DNA of 27,463 bases from an uncultured Succinatimonas sp. (GTDB taxonomy: Bacteria; Pseudomonadota; Gammaproteobacteria; Enterobacterales; Succinivibrionaceae). The position numbers and the translations under genes are program-made. Numbering within the stretch: position 1 is the first letter of the stretch; every line of letters begins with the position of its first letter. The stretch spans positions 1-27,463 of the forward strand of contig CALFLJ010000125.1 of assembly GCA_937880335.1 (NCBI GenBank), given 5' to 3'. Below, piece by piece: positions 18,288 to 25,369 of the stretch. The notes beneath the pieces are model-generated. The model saw nothing but the letters and a program-made list of their open reading frames with translations. It did not search any database and was not told the origin of the DNA.

Positions 18288-18388
18288 ATAAACTCCGGAT
18301 GTTTTACAACAGTTGCCGGATTCAATCTTTACTTTTGGTGATTTCAGCTTGTATAAATACAACTTCAAGCAATTCTTTAACTTATGTC
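18288..18388 (-). ncRNA. tracrRNA of the type II-B system
   Basis: The minus strand at 18385-18373 reads ATAAGTTAAAGAA, a perfect 13-nt anti-repeat to the crRNA when the array is read on the minus strand. A 2x2 internal loop and GCTT (18370-18367) pairing with AAGC of the repeat follow. Then comes a small hairpin TTGTA/TACAA (18362-18349). Next, CTGAAAT (18347-18341) can pair with the first seven bases GTTTCAG of the repeat. After AAAAGTAAAGATTGAA comes a terminal hairpin TCCGG/CCGGA (18320-18294) with an inner TGTT/AACA stem. This order matches the F. novicida tracrRNA as I remember it, apart from the extra hairpin. The 3' end is probably near the cas4 stop and is not precisely known. Confidence 0.8.
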
Positions 18389-18394
18389 AACAGT

Positions 18395-18400
18395 ATTATA
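18395..18400 (-). promoter_or_regulatory. -10 element of the tracrRNA promoter
   Basis: The minus strand reads TATAAT, a perfect -10. It predicts a start at about 18388, two or three bases before the anti-repeat, so the RNA would begin with the anti-repeat as in F. novicida. A dyad T7-CG-A7 (18402-18417) fills most of the spacer, and the -35 is poor. Confidence 0.6.
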
Positions 18401-18504
18401 CTTTTTTTCGAAAAAAACAAGTCTTTTCTTACAGAATTATGATTTTCGAAAAAATCACAGATTTCTACACTTTAACAGATTGTTTTTTAAGAATAAAAAT
18501 AACT
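18401..18504. other. Leader between tracrRNA promoter and first repeat
   Basis: This stretch separates the tracrRNA promoter from the cas4-proximal, presumably newest, repeat. It holds two AT-only dyads centred on TCGA (18402-18417, and GATTTT/AAAATC near 18441-18456). A minus-strand GTTAAAG at 18470-18476 matches the core of the anti-repeat. No open reading frame with a ribosome binding site is present. Confidence 0.5.
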
Positions 18505-19264
18505 GTTTCAATTATAAGTTAAAGAACAGCTTAACTGAAACATCACAAACGCGGTAGGGTCCGTAAAACCGAAATCAAGTTTCAATTATAAGTTAAAGAA
18601 CAGCTTAACTGAAACATGCTGCAGTTGGGTCACCGAACATAATATGAAAAAGTTTCAATTATAAGTTAAAGAACAGCTTAACTGAAACCTAAAAATGATT
18701 TTTTGTCCCGTAGGGATAAAAGTCAGTTTCAATTATAAGTTAAAGAACAGCTTAACTGAAACCCAAAAAGAATTTCAAGCGATGGTTATGCAAGACATAG
18801 GTTTCAATTATAAGTTAAAGAACAGCTTAACTGAAACGTAGAGATTATTGCAGGCGCTAAAGCTGTTAATGTGTTTCAATTATAAGTTAAAGAACAGCTT
18901 AACTGAAACTAAGATGTATGTTTTTTCTTTATTGTCCGCACGAGTTATGTTTCAATTATAAGTTAAAGAACAGCTTAACTGAAACGAAGTTGCTTCAATT
19001 ATGGCAGCTAAAGCTGTTTTAGTTTCAATTATAAGTTAAAGAACAGCTTAACTGAAACTAGCTTGAGTGTAATGGCGCGGATGGTTCACTATGTGTTTCA
19101 ATTATAAGTTAAAGAACAGCTTAACTGAAACAATCTTTTAGTCGAGATTTGATAGTTAATTGACGCATGTTCCAATTATAAGTTAAAGAACAGCTTAACT
19201 GAAACTTGTTTCTGATCGCTTTACTTGTTTTATAAATATAGTTTCAATTATAAGTTAAAGAACA
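18505..19264 (-). CRISPR. Type II-B CRISPR array, 10 full repeats plus one half repeat, 10 spacers
   Basis: The 37-nt repeats start at 18505, 18579, 18652, 18726, 18801, 18873, 18949, 19022, 19095 and 19169, with a truncated copy at 19241-19264. Spacers are 35-39 nt. On the plus strand the repeat begins GTTTCAATTATAAG and ends CTTAACTGAAAC. Read on the minus strand it begins GTTTCAGTTAAGCTG, very close to the F. novicida crRNA repeat start, and pairs with the minus-strand tracrRNA. I therefore assign the minus strand. The copy at 19169 has one substitution and the copy at 19241 keeps only 24 bases. Degeneration at this end suggests that it is old and that new spacers enter next to cas4. Confidence 0.97.
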
Positions 19265-19305
19265 TTCAACTTAATCTAAACTTACAAAAATAATTAGTAC
19301 AAATT

Positions 19306-19773
19306 TTACTTCTTACTTAAATATTCTAGCAGTGCCACACATCCTCTATAAATATCCTCATAAGTTTTATCAAATCTATCTGTATACCATGGATCTGCAA
19401 CATCACCTTTACTGTCAGTAAAATCCAGTAATTTAAAGAATTTATGCATAGGATCACCACCTAACATAAAATGCATATTTCTTAAATTATTCTCATTCAT
19501 GCAGATTAGTAGATCATAAAAATCGTAATCACTTTGATTTATCTGTCTAGCTCTTTTACCTTTAGCGCTAAGGCCGTGTTTTTTAAGTTCATCTTGTGCA
19601 GGAGGGTACACAGGATTACCTACGCCTCTGTAAATTTCCTCTGTTGATGTAGCTGCTGAGGCAATCACAAAATTCTCTTCAAGACCTGCTTTTTTTACCA
19701 AATCTTTAAATATGAATTCAGCCATAGGACTTCTGCAAATATTGCCGTGACAAACAAATAGAATTTTATGCAT
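19306..19773 (-). CDS. Low-molecular-weight protein-tyrosine phosphatase
   Basis: This 155-residue enzyme hydrolyses phosphotyrosine on proteins in the cytoplasm. The active-site loop CHGNICRS (CX5R) begins at Cys9, right after the first beta-strand, and the general acid lies in the DPWYTDRFDKTYEDI segment near 125. These are the complete LMW-PTP signatures, and the length is normal. In many bacteria such enzymes pair with a tyrosine kinase for capsule export, but no kinase is in the window, so the substrate is unknown. The gene ends 42 bp from the half repeat of the CRISPR array and is divergent from flgJ. Confidence 0.93.
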   Translation of the reverse strand: MHKILFVCHGNICRSPMAEFIFKDLVKKAGLEENFVIASAATSTEEIYRGVGNPVYPPAQDELKKHGLSAKGKRARQINQSDYDFYDLLICMNENNLRNMHFMLGGDPMHKFFKLLDFTDSKGDVADPWYTDRFDKTYEDIYRGCVALLEYLSKK

Positions 19774-19813
19774 ATAATTAAATTTCTTTAAAACGAAATG
19801 TATAAATTTAAAC

Positions 19814-19844
19814 CTTAAACTAAATTACCTTATTTTAGTTTAAG
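19814..19844. promoter_or_regulatory. 11-bp inverted repeat between divergent genes
   Basis: The arms CTTAAACTAAA (19814-19824) and TTTAGTTTAAG (19834-19844) are perfect, with a 9-nt centre. It lies upstream of both the phosphatase gene and flgJ, 33 bp before the sigma54 promoter. The position fits a regulator or enhancer site and not a terminator. The protein that binds is unknown. Confidence 0.4.
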
Positions 19845-19876
19845 TATGCAACATAACTTTCCTAAATTTCTTTACC

Positions 19877-19892
19877 TGGCATATTCATTGCA
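19877..19892 (+). promoter_or_regulatory. Sigma54 promoter of flgJ
   Basis: TGGCATATTCATTGCA matches the sigma54 consensus (TGGCAC, five bases, TTGCA), with GG and GC exactly ten bases apart. Transcription would begin near 19903, which excludes the in-frame TTG at 19898 as the start of flgJ and supports the ATG at 19922. The FleQ-like activator in the window is the natural partner. Confidence 0.8.
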
Positions 19893-19921
19893 AGAGATTG
19901 AAGAGATTTTGGAGAGAAGTT

Positions 19922-20920
19922 ATGGATGACACTTTAGGCTCAGTACAGGTAGATAACTTAAAGCTTAATAATTCCTTAGTTGCAGATCAACGTAATTTAG
20001 ATAAATTGCGTAAGTTAGGCCATGGAGATAAGCATGATCAGGCACAAGCGCTAAAAGCTGCCGCCGAGCAGTTTGATGGCTTGCTTATGAAGTACTGGGT
20101 TGATGGTATGCGTCAAAGCAATGACACTTTAAATCCAGACTCTCCCTTACATAGCAAATATTCGTCATTTTTTGATGACATGTTAACCCAGCAACATGTA
20201 CAAAGTGCAGTTTCAAGTACAGGTGGTCTTAATAAAAACTCCATTACTTATATGATTGCCAAACAATTCTCCAAATCTTTAGGCGATGATGGTAAGGAGT
20301 TGTTAAAAGAGCTTACAGAGGGCAGTAGGATTAATGCCTCAGGTGGTGTCAATATTAAAGGTTCCTATGTTAAAGCTAATCAAATGGCATATAGAAAACC
20401 TAAAAATGAAGTCCACAATCTCTATGAGCTTTATAAAGATCTCCCTGATCCTAAAACTATGCGTGATTTTGTATCTCAAGAGGACTTTGTTGAACGCATG
20501 ATGCCTTATGCAGTAAGAGCTACTGAGGGAACTGGCTTTAATCCATTAGTTTTAGTTACACAGGCAGCATTGGAGACTGGGTGGGGTAAGCATGTTCCAT
20601 CAAATAATAACTATTACGGTATTAAAGCTAATTCTTCATGGTCAGGTGAGAGTGAGTCTTATGCGTCAGATGAGTTTATCAATGGAACATTTAGCAAAGT
20701 AGTCTCAGGTTTCCGTAAATATTCTGACGTTTTAGAGAGCATGATGGATTATATCGACTTTATTAGCACTAATCCTCGTTATGAAAAAGCTCTTGATAAA
20801 AGTTTTGATACAGACAAATATTTTGAGGAAATTCAAAGAGCTGGGTACGCAACTGATCCAAATTATGCCGATAAGCTTAAAAATATTTCACGAAAAATTG
20901 CATTTATGGCATACAAATAG
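19922..20920 (+). CDS. flgJ: Flagellar rod assembly protein / peptidoglycan hydrolase FlgJ
   Basis: FlgJ caps the growing flagellar rod in the periplasm and cuts a hole in the peptidoglycan. The N-terminal rod-binding domain includes AAAEQFDGLLMKYWVDGMRQSN. The C-terminal glucosaminidase domain (about 170-330) has the catalytic Glu218 in AALETGWGKHV, followed by NNYYGIKA. Both domains are present, as in gammaproteobacterial FlgJ. The start is the ATG at 19922, preceded by GGAGAG at a 5-bp spacing; this gives 332 residues. No signal peptide is visible, as expected for a protein exported by the flagellar machinery. flgK follows after 73 bp. Confidence 0.95.
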   Translation: MDDTLGSVQVDNLKLNNSLVADQRNLDKLRKLGHGDKHDQAQALKAAAEQFDGLLMKYWVDGMRQSNDTLNPDSPLHSKYSSFFDDMLTQQHVQSAVSSTGGLNKNSITYMIAKQFSKSLGDDGKELLKELTEGSRINASGGVNIKGSYVKANQMAYRKPKNEVHNLYELYKDLPDPKTMRDFVSQEDFVERMMPYAVRATEGTGFNPLVLVTQAALETGWGKHVPSNNNYYGIKANSSWSGESESYASDEFINGTFSKVVSGFRKYSDVLESMMDYIDFISTNPRYEKALDKSFDTDKYFEEIQRAGYATDPNYADKLKNISRKIAFMAYK

Positions 20921-20993
20921 CATAAGAAATAGTGAAAGCTAAAAAAGTATCGGATTTTAGGCAAAATTTGCCGGGATTAAAGGGTTTTAAATT

Positions 20994-23048
20994 ATGGTAG
21001 ACATGCTTCAGACTGGGAAAATGGGAATCTTAAATTCCCAGACTTTGCTTAATACCACCTCAAATAATATCAATAACGTAAATACCGAAGGTTTTACTCG
21101 TAAGCAGACTGTTACTTATACAAGTACCATTAACTGGGGTGTAGGTGATACTTATACAAAGCGTATTTACGATCAATATGTACAGCGTGAAATGTTTCAG
21201 GATCAAGGTCGTGTAGGTTTTAACGAGGCCTATATTTCAGGCATGGAAGCTGTTGATAAGATGTTAACTGACGAAAATATGTCAGTGTCAAATGCTGTTG
21301 GATCTTATTTTGACTCTTTATCTGATGCTGTACAAAATCCTACCTCAACTGCTGATCGAGAGGAATCTCTTGCCTCTCTTAAGACTATAGTTGAGCGTTA
21401 CAATAACTTAAATTTAAGCATATCCGATAAAATCCGTGACGTTAATTCCAAAATTAATGATGACGTAGCGTTAATAAATTCATACGCTTCCTCAATTCAA
21501 AAAGCTAATGCTCAAATTAAAGCCTTAGCTGTTAGCAATACTAATGTAAATAATGAGATTTATCAGGAGTTATTAGACGAGCGTGATCGTCTTATAAACA
21601 AGTTGTCATCTTTAGTTGATGTAAATGTAGTTGAGCAGTCCGATCGCTCTTTAGCAGTTTACATGGCAAATGGTCAGCTTTTGGCAAATGGAGAAAACTT
21701 TGCCGTTTTAAACACACAGCCTAATGAGCAAGATCCAAGTAAATTAGATGTTTACTTATCTTTTAATCGTTATGCAGGCTCCCCAAACGATAATACCCAT
21801 GTACGTCTGACTTCTAAAAACATAGGAGGTGAGCTTGGGGGATATTTAGATAGTACTGATGAGTTACGTCAGACAAAGCGTGATTTAGGTCAGATGGCTG
21901 TAGCTTTTGCAGATGCTTTAAATGTTCAGAATAAAGCTGGTTTTACACTAGAGAATAAGGCAGGCTCTGATCTTCTATCCTTGCCTGTATCTTATGCGCA
22001 AAGTAATAATGCAAACTTTGGTATGCAGTGTAGCTTTAATCAAGGTCAGGGTGGAAAAGTTACAAGCTTAAGTTTTAAAGTAGATTTTTCAGATGGAGCA
22101 TTGAATGTTTCAGCTGTTGATGCAGAGGGCAATCTTACTGATATTACAGCATCTGTAAAAGCTAGTAATGATCCAAATGGCAATTTAGTTTTAACCTTGG
22201 ATGATTATGGCATTACCTTTAAATGCAATGCCTCGGAGGCTAATTTAATTGGTAATGAGGTCGTTTTTTACTCTCAGCCTACTTTGGATGTATGTGATAA
22301 CTTAAAAGTAAATATCACAAAGCCTGAGGATTTTGCTTTTGCCTCAGCCGTACGTACCAAGACTGCAACCGGTAACTATGGCAATGGTGTAATTTCTCTT
22401 GAGTCCTGTACTCAAACAGGCGCAAATATGGGTGTTTCTACCGATCCTAATACTAATATGCCCGTATTTAACGCAGGTGCGCCTACTAATGTAAAGATAG
22501 ACGGTAATGGAAATTATGTTGTCTACGACAGTAAAGGAAATAAATTAGCTACAGCTCCTGCATCTTGTGGGGGTAAGAATATTTTTGCCAATGCAGTTGA
22601 TGCAAATGGTCAGCCTTTAGGTAAAGGTATCGGATACCCAGGATATGAAATTAGTATTACAGGCACTGTAAAAGAAGGTGATAGTTTTTCTTTAGAAATT
22701 AATGAAAATGGTGTTGCTGATAATAGTAACGGTGTGGCATTAGCTGGTTTACGTACAAAAGATACAGTTCGTCTATCTTCAGCTCAAGGCGCCCTAAATG
22801 GGACTTTTGCGGAACGTTATGCTGATATTACTGCAACATTAGGATCACAGGTTTACAAGGCTCAGACAGATTTAGCTGCATCGCAGGCCAAATGTGAGCA
22901 AACTCAGACATTATATAATTCAAAGTCTGGAGTTAACCTTGATGAGGAGGCTGCAAACCTTTTAATGTATCAGCAGTCATATCAGGCCTGCTCAAAGATT
23001 ATATCTGCGTCTCAGACCATCTTTGACTCTCTTATTGGTGCATTCTAA
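20994..23048 (+). CDS. flgK: Flagellar hook-associated protein 1 (FlgK)
   Basis: FlgK is the first hook-filament junction protein, exported through the flagellum. The 684-residue protein begins with the D0 helix MLQTGKMGILNSQTLLNT followed by TSNNINNVNTEGFTRKQ, the N-terminal rod-protein signature. It ends with the matching C-terminal helix ...LLMYQQSYQACSKIISASQTIFDSLIGAF. The middle is a variable, Asn- and Gly-rich beta domain and is somewhat longer than in E. coli FlgK (547 residues). AAAGGG lies upstream of the ATG. A short dyad GGCAAA/TTTGCC at 20960-20972 lies in the gap after flgJ. flgL starts 18 bp after the stop, so the two are co-transcribed. Confidence 0.96.
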   Translation: MVDMLQTGKMGILNSQTLLNTTSNNINNVNTEGFTRKQTVTYTSTINWGVGDTYTKRIYDQYVQREMFQDQGRVGFNEAYISGMEAVDKMLTDENMSVSNAVGSYFDSLSDAVQNPTSTADREESLASLKTIVERYNNLNLSISDKIRDVNSKINDDVALINSYASSIQKANAQIKALAVSNTNVNNEIYQELLDERDRLINKLSSLVDVNVVEQSDRSLAVYMANGQLLANGENFAVLNTQPNEQDPSKLDVYLSFNRYAGSPNDNTHVRLTSKNIGGELGGYLDSTDELRQTKRDLGQMAVAFADALNVQNKAGFTLENKAGSDLLSLPVSYAQSNNANFGMQCSFNQGQGGKVTSLSFKVDFSDGALNVSAVDAEGNLTDITASVKASNDPNGNLVLTLDDYGITFKCNASEANLIGNEVVFYSQPTLDVCDNLKVNITKPEDFAFASAVRTKTATGNYGNGVISLESCTQTGANMGVSTDPNTNMPVFNAGAPTNVKIDGNGNYVVYDSKGNKLATAPASCGGKNIFANAVDANGQPLGKGIGYPGYEISITGTVKEGDSFSLEINENGVADNSNGVALAGLRTKDTVRLSSAQGALNGTFAERYADITATLGSQVYKAQTDLAASQAKCEQTQTLYNSKSGVNLDEEAANLLMYQQSYQACSKIISASQTIFDSLIGAF

Positions 23049-23066
23049 GTGAGGGGAGGTTAAGCT

Positions 23067-24281
23067 ATGCGTATTTCTACAACCATGCAGTTTCAGAATA
23101 ATTTAAGTTATATTCAAAAAGCTAATTCAAAAGTTGATAAAGCAGCTCAAGGTTATAACACTGGTTTAAAGTTTAATACTGCAGGCGAAGATCCCTCCGG
23201 AATGTCATCTAAGATTAAGTATGAGGCAGCTATAGGAGCTTATGATCAGTATAAAAAGAGTGCAAGTTTGGCAAATGATGCCTTATCTGAGGAAGAGACT
23301 GCCTTATCTTCAATGTGGACTACTTTAGCAAGTATTCATACCTCGGTTATTCAGGCTGTAGATGGTAGTAATGATCAGTCATCATTAGATGCAATTGCTG
23401 AGGCAATTGAGGCTCAAAGAGATCAGCTTTTTGATTTGATGAATTCACAAAATGCTGAAGGTGAGTATATCTTCTCAGGTGCTAGAAGTTCAGTTCCTTG
23501 TATGAGTTTGACTTCAACAGGTCATTATGTCTGTCAGGCAGATGGTAGTACAAGAAGTGTTCAGGTTGCTCCTAATGTAACAGTACAAACCTCAGATTCA
23601 GGCTTAAATATTTTTGAAAACTGTCCATTAGCCCATACTTTAACAGGAGCTACTAACCCTCCTAATAAAGCCTCAGCCATGATAAGTAATTATGGTAATT
23701 TTGATGCTTTATATGCAGAGTATTACACAACTCCAGGTGCTGCATCTAACACTATAACATTTGAGATTGATGGTCCTAATAATACTTTTACCGTCAAAGA
23801 TTTTAATGGTAAGACTTTAGGCTCAGGAGAGATAGATAAAGATGGTCTTTTAAGTTTTAACGGAATTGATATTCAATTAAATGATCTGCAGTATGCAGGT
23901 GATATGACCGTTACATTTGATCCTCCACAAAAGGATAATATATTAAATCAGTTAAATGGACTTATCGATACTTTAAGAGATGCTAATTTAACTCCACTTG
24001 AGAGATCAAATCGTTTAGCAAACTATCAGGAGACTGTAGCAAATTCTATGACCCAATACGATCTCTATCGAGGACGTGTTGGTGCGCGCCAGGTTAATAT
24101 TGATACTGTTTTGGCCTCAGATGAGTCCTTAAGTACGATAAAAAAAGAATCTAAGGCGAATATCTCCGAGAAGGATGCTTTTGAGGCTGCATCAGATCTA
24201 ATCATGGCACAAAATGCCTTACAGGTTTCACAGCAGGTTTATACCATGATTAGAAGAACTAGTTTATTTGATTATCTGTAA
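23067..24281 (+). CDS. flgL: Flagellar hook-associated protein 3 (FlgL)
   Basis: FlgL is the second hook-filament junction protein and belongs to the flagellin superfamily. The 404-residue protein begins MRISTTMQFQNNLSYIQKANSK, followed by TGLKFNTAGEDPSGMSSKIKYEA, the typical flagellin-like N-terminal helix. It ends with EAASDLIMAQNALQVSQQVYTMIRRTSLFDYL. GAGGGGAGG precedes the ATG at good spacing, the strongest ribosome binding site in this cluster. It is the third gene of the flgJKL set. Confidence 0.96.
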   Translation: MRISTTMQFQNNLSYIQKANSKVDKAAQGYNTGLKFNTAGEDPSGMSSKIKYEAAIGAYDQYKKSASLANDALSEEETALSSMWTTLASIHTSVIQAVDGSNDQSSLDAIAEAIEAQRDQLFDLMNSQNAEGEYIFSGARSSVPCMSLTSTGHYVCQADGSTRSVQVAPNVTVQTSDSGLNIFENCPLAHTLTGATNPPNKASAMISNYGNFDALYAEYYTTPGAASNTITFEIDGPNNTFTVKDFNGKTLGSGEIDKDGLLSFNGIDIQLNDLQYAGDMTVTFDPPQKDNILNQLNGLIDTLRDANLTPLERSNRLANYQETVANSMTQYDLYRGRVGARQVNIDTVLASDESLSTIKKESKANISEKDAFEAASDLIMAQNALQVSQQVYTMIRRTSLFDYL

Positions 24282-24318
24282 ATATTTGCATGTAAATTGC
24301 ATAGAGATAAATAAGACA

Positions 24319-24346
24319 TTTAAGTGGCAAATTTTAGCCACTTAAA
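24319..24346. terminator. 10-bp hairpin after flgL
   Basis: The arms TTTAAGTGGC (24319-24328) and GCCACTTAAA (24337-24346) pair perfectly around an 8-nt loop, between flgL and the small gene at 24379. On the plus strand A residues and not T residues follow the stem, so it is not a classical intrinsic terminator. It may attenuate read-through or stabilise the flgL mRNA end. Confidence 0.35.
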
Positions 24347-24378
24347 AAATAAGAAGAATTTTAAGAGAGGAATAAATT

Positions 24379-24657
24379 ATGTTAACTATCAATTCTGTAA
24401 GTAATACTGTATTTGAGCCTAAGGTAAATCAGACTTGTAACAATAATGTAAACACCGAGGACAAAGTGGCAAGTCAGAGCTCTACTTATGTAAATCTTCA
24501 CAATCGCGTAAGTACAGATTGCAATGTTAAAGGTAGCTCATTGACCTCAAGCGATGCTTTAAACTTTGCAAAGAGCATTGCAGATAGTTTAGATAAAAAT
24601 AGTTTTTCCGTTCAATCTAATATGAGTGCTTTTGAGGCAGCCGCACTTTTAGCCTAA
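24379..24657 (+). CDS. Small protein of unknown function downstream of flgL
   Basis: I do not recognise this 92-residue protein. It is rich in Ser, Asn, Thr and Val, has no Trp and no signal peptide. Residues 57-92 look helical (SSDALNFAKSIADSL, then AFEAAALLA), with the first half probably disordered. AGAGGA 8 bp before the ATG is a strong ribosome binding site, which argues that it is translated. It follows flgL in the same direction after 97 bp that include a hairpin. The last 41 bp overlap the 3' end of the convergent lgt. A small flagellar-associated protein or export substrate is possible from context alone. Confidence 0.6.
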   Translation: MLTINSVSNTVFEPKVNQTCNNNVNTEDKVASQSSTYVNLHNRVSTDCNVKGSSLTSSDALNFAKSIADSLDKNSFSVQSNMSAFEAAALLA

Positions 24658-25369
24658 GCGATAATTTTAGACGGGAGTAAAGGAGGATAAATCCACATAT
24701 AAGCATAATTATGCAAAGGATTTGTCCTAATGATAAGGTTTCATTTATAAAGCGTCCTACCATCCTATCCTCCTCCCGCCAGATTTCACATGTTATCCTG
24801 CCTAGAGAATAGCCTATTAAATAAATGGCTGATCTTGAGCCTTGAACTAGACAATAGCCTTTGCTTAATGAGAACTTCTCACAGAATTTTATAAAAATAT
24901 AGAGCAGAGGACCTTCGGCTAAAGCTTCATATATTTGCACAGGATGGCGTGGAAATTTATCTACATCCTCAAAAATTACAGCCCATGGTAGATAACTTAT
25001 AGTTCCCCACAATTCCCCATTCAAAAAATTAGCAATGCGACCTAAAGGAATTATGATAAGTGCCACATAGACAAGTTTATCTAGAATAAAGAATAAATCC
25101 TTTTGCCTATAAAAATAAAGAGCACCTAGAAGTCCTATAAGTCCTCCGTGATAACTCATCCCGCCTTTATAGATTTCGATTATTTCTAATGGATTTTTAA
25201 GATAATAAGCAAGCTCGTAAAAAAGAACGTAACCTAAGCGTCCCCCTAAAATAGCCCCTATAGCCATGATAAGACAGAGCTTAAGTGAGGATAAGGTGTT
25301 GGATGTTTTATAAAAGAATATGAAAGATAGGATAAAACCTAAAAGATAAACAAGACCATAGATGCTCAC
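24617..25369 (-). CDS. lgt: Phosphatidylglycerol:prolipoprotein diacylglyceryl transferase, short N-terminus
   Basis: Lgt attaches diacylglycerol to the lipobox cysteine of prolipoproteins in the inner membrane. The 250-residue protein is strongly hydrophobic with about six or seven membrane segments. It has the family motifs GGRLGYVLFY, GGMSYHGGLIG (essential His), GRIANFLNGELWG (essential Arg and Asn) and RHPVQIYEALAEG. The N-terminus begins at the IYGLVYLLGF segment, about 25 residues later than in E. coli Lgt, so the first periplasmic stretch is missing. The start is a GTG (25367-25369) with AGAGGA 5 bp upstream, and the upstream DNA belongs to the transposase remnant. Key residues remain, so it may be active, or it may be a second, shortened copy. 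Confidence 0.9.
   Translation of the reverse strand: MSIYGLVYLLGFILSFIFFYKTSNTLSSLKLCLIMAIGAILGGRLGYVLFYELAYYLKNPLEIIEIYKGGMSYHGGLIGLLGALYFYRQKDLFFILDKLVYVALIIIPLGRIANFLNGELWGTISYLPWAVIFEDVDKFPRHPVQIYEALAEGPLLYIFIKFCEKFSLSKGYCLVQGSRSAIYLIGYSLGRITCEIWREEDRMVGRFINETLSLGQILCIIMLICGFILLYSRLKLSLRLKVRLPQKHSY

Noticed and set aside
18373..18385. Plus-strand tracrRNA using the same anti-repeat
   Set aside because: The repeat is partly palindromic, so this is possible. However, the minus strand has TATAAT directly upstream, a match to the F. novicida tracrRNA plan downstream, and a crRNA start GTTTCAGTT..GCTG like F. novicida; the plus strand has none of these.
18402..18456. T-run/TCGA/A-run dyads as intrinsic terminators
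   Set aside because: Stems are nearly pure A/T without a following T-run, and similar TTCGAA dyads recur at about 11406 and 27103, as expected by chance in AT-rich DNA.
18313..18522. 69-codon plus-strand open frame between cas4 and the array
   Set aside because: It overlaps the tracrRNA and the first repeat, has no ribosome binding site, and its composition is that of AT-rich non-coding DNA.
20867..20874. GCCGATAA resembling a sigma28 -10 before flgK
   Set aside because: It is in the flgJ coding end and no TAAA-type -35 is present at the right distance.
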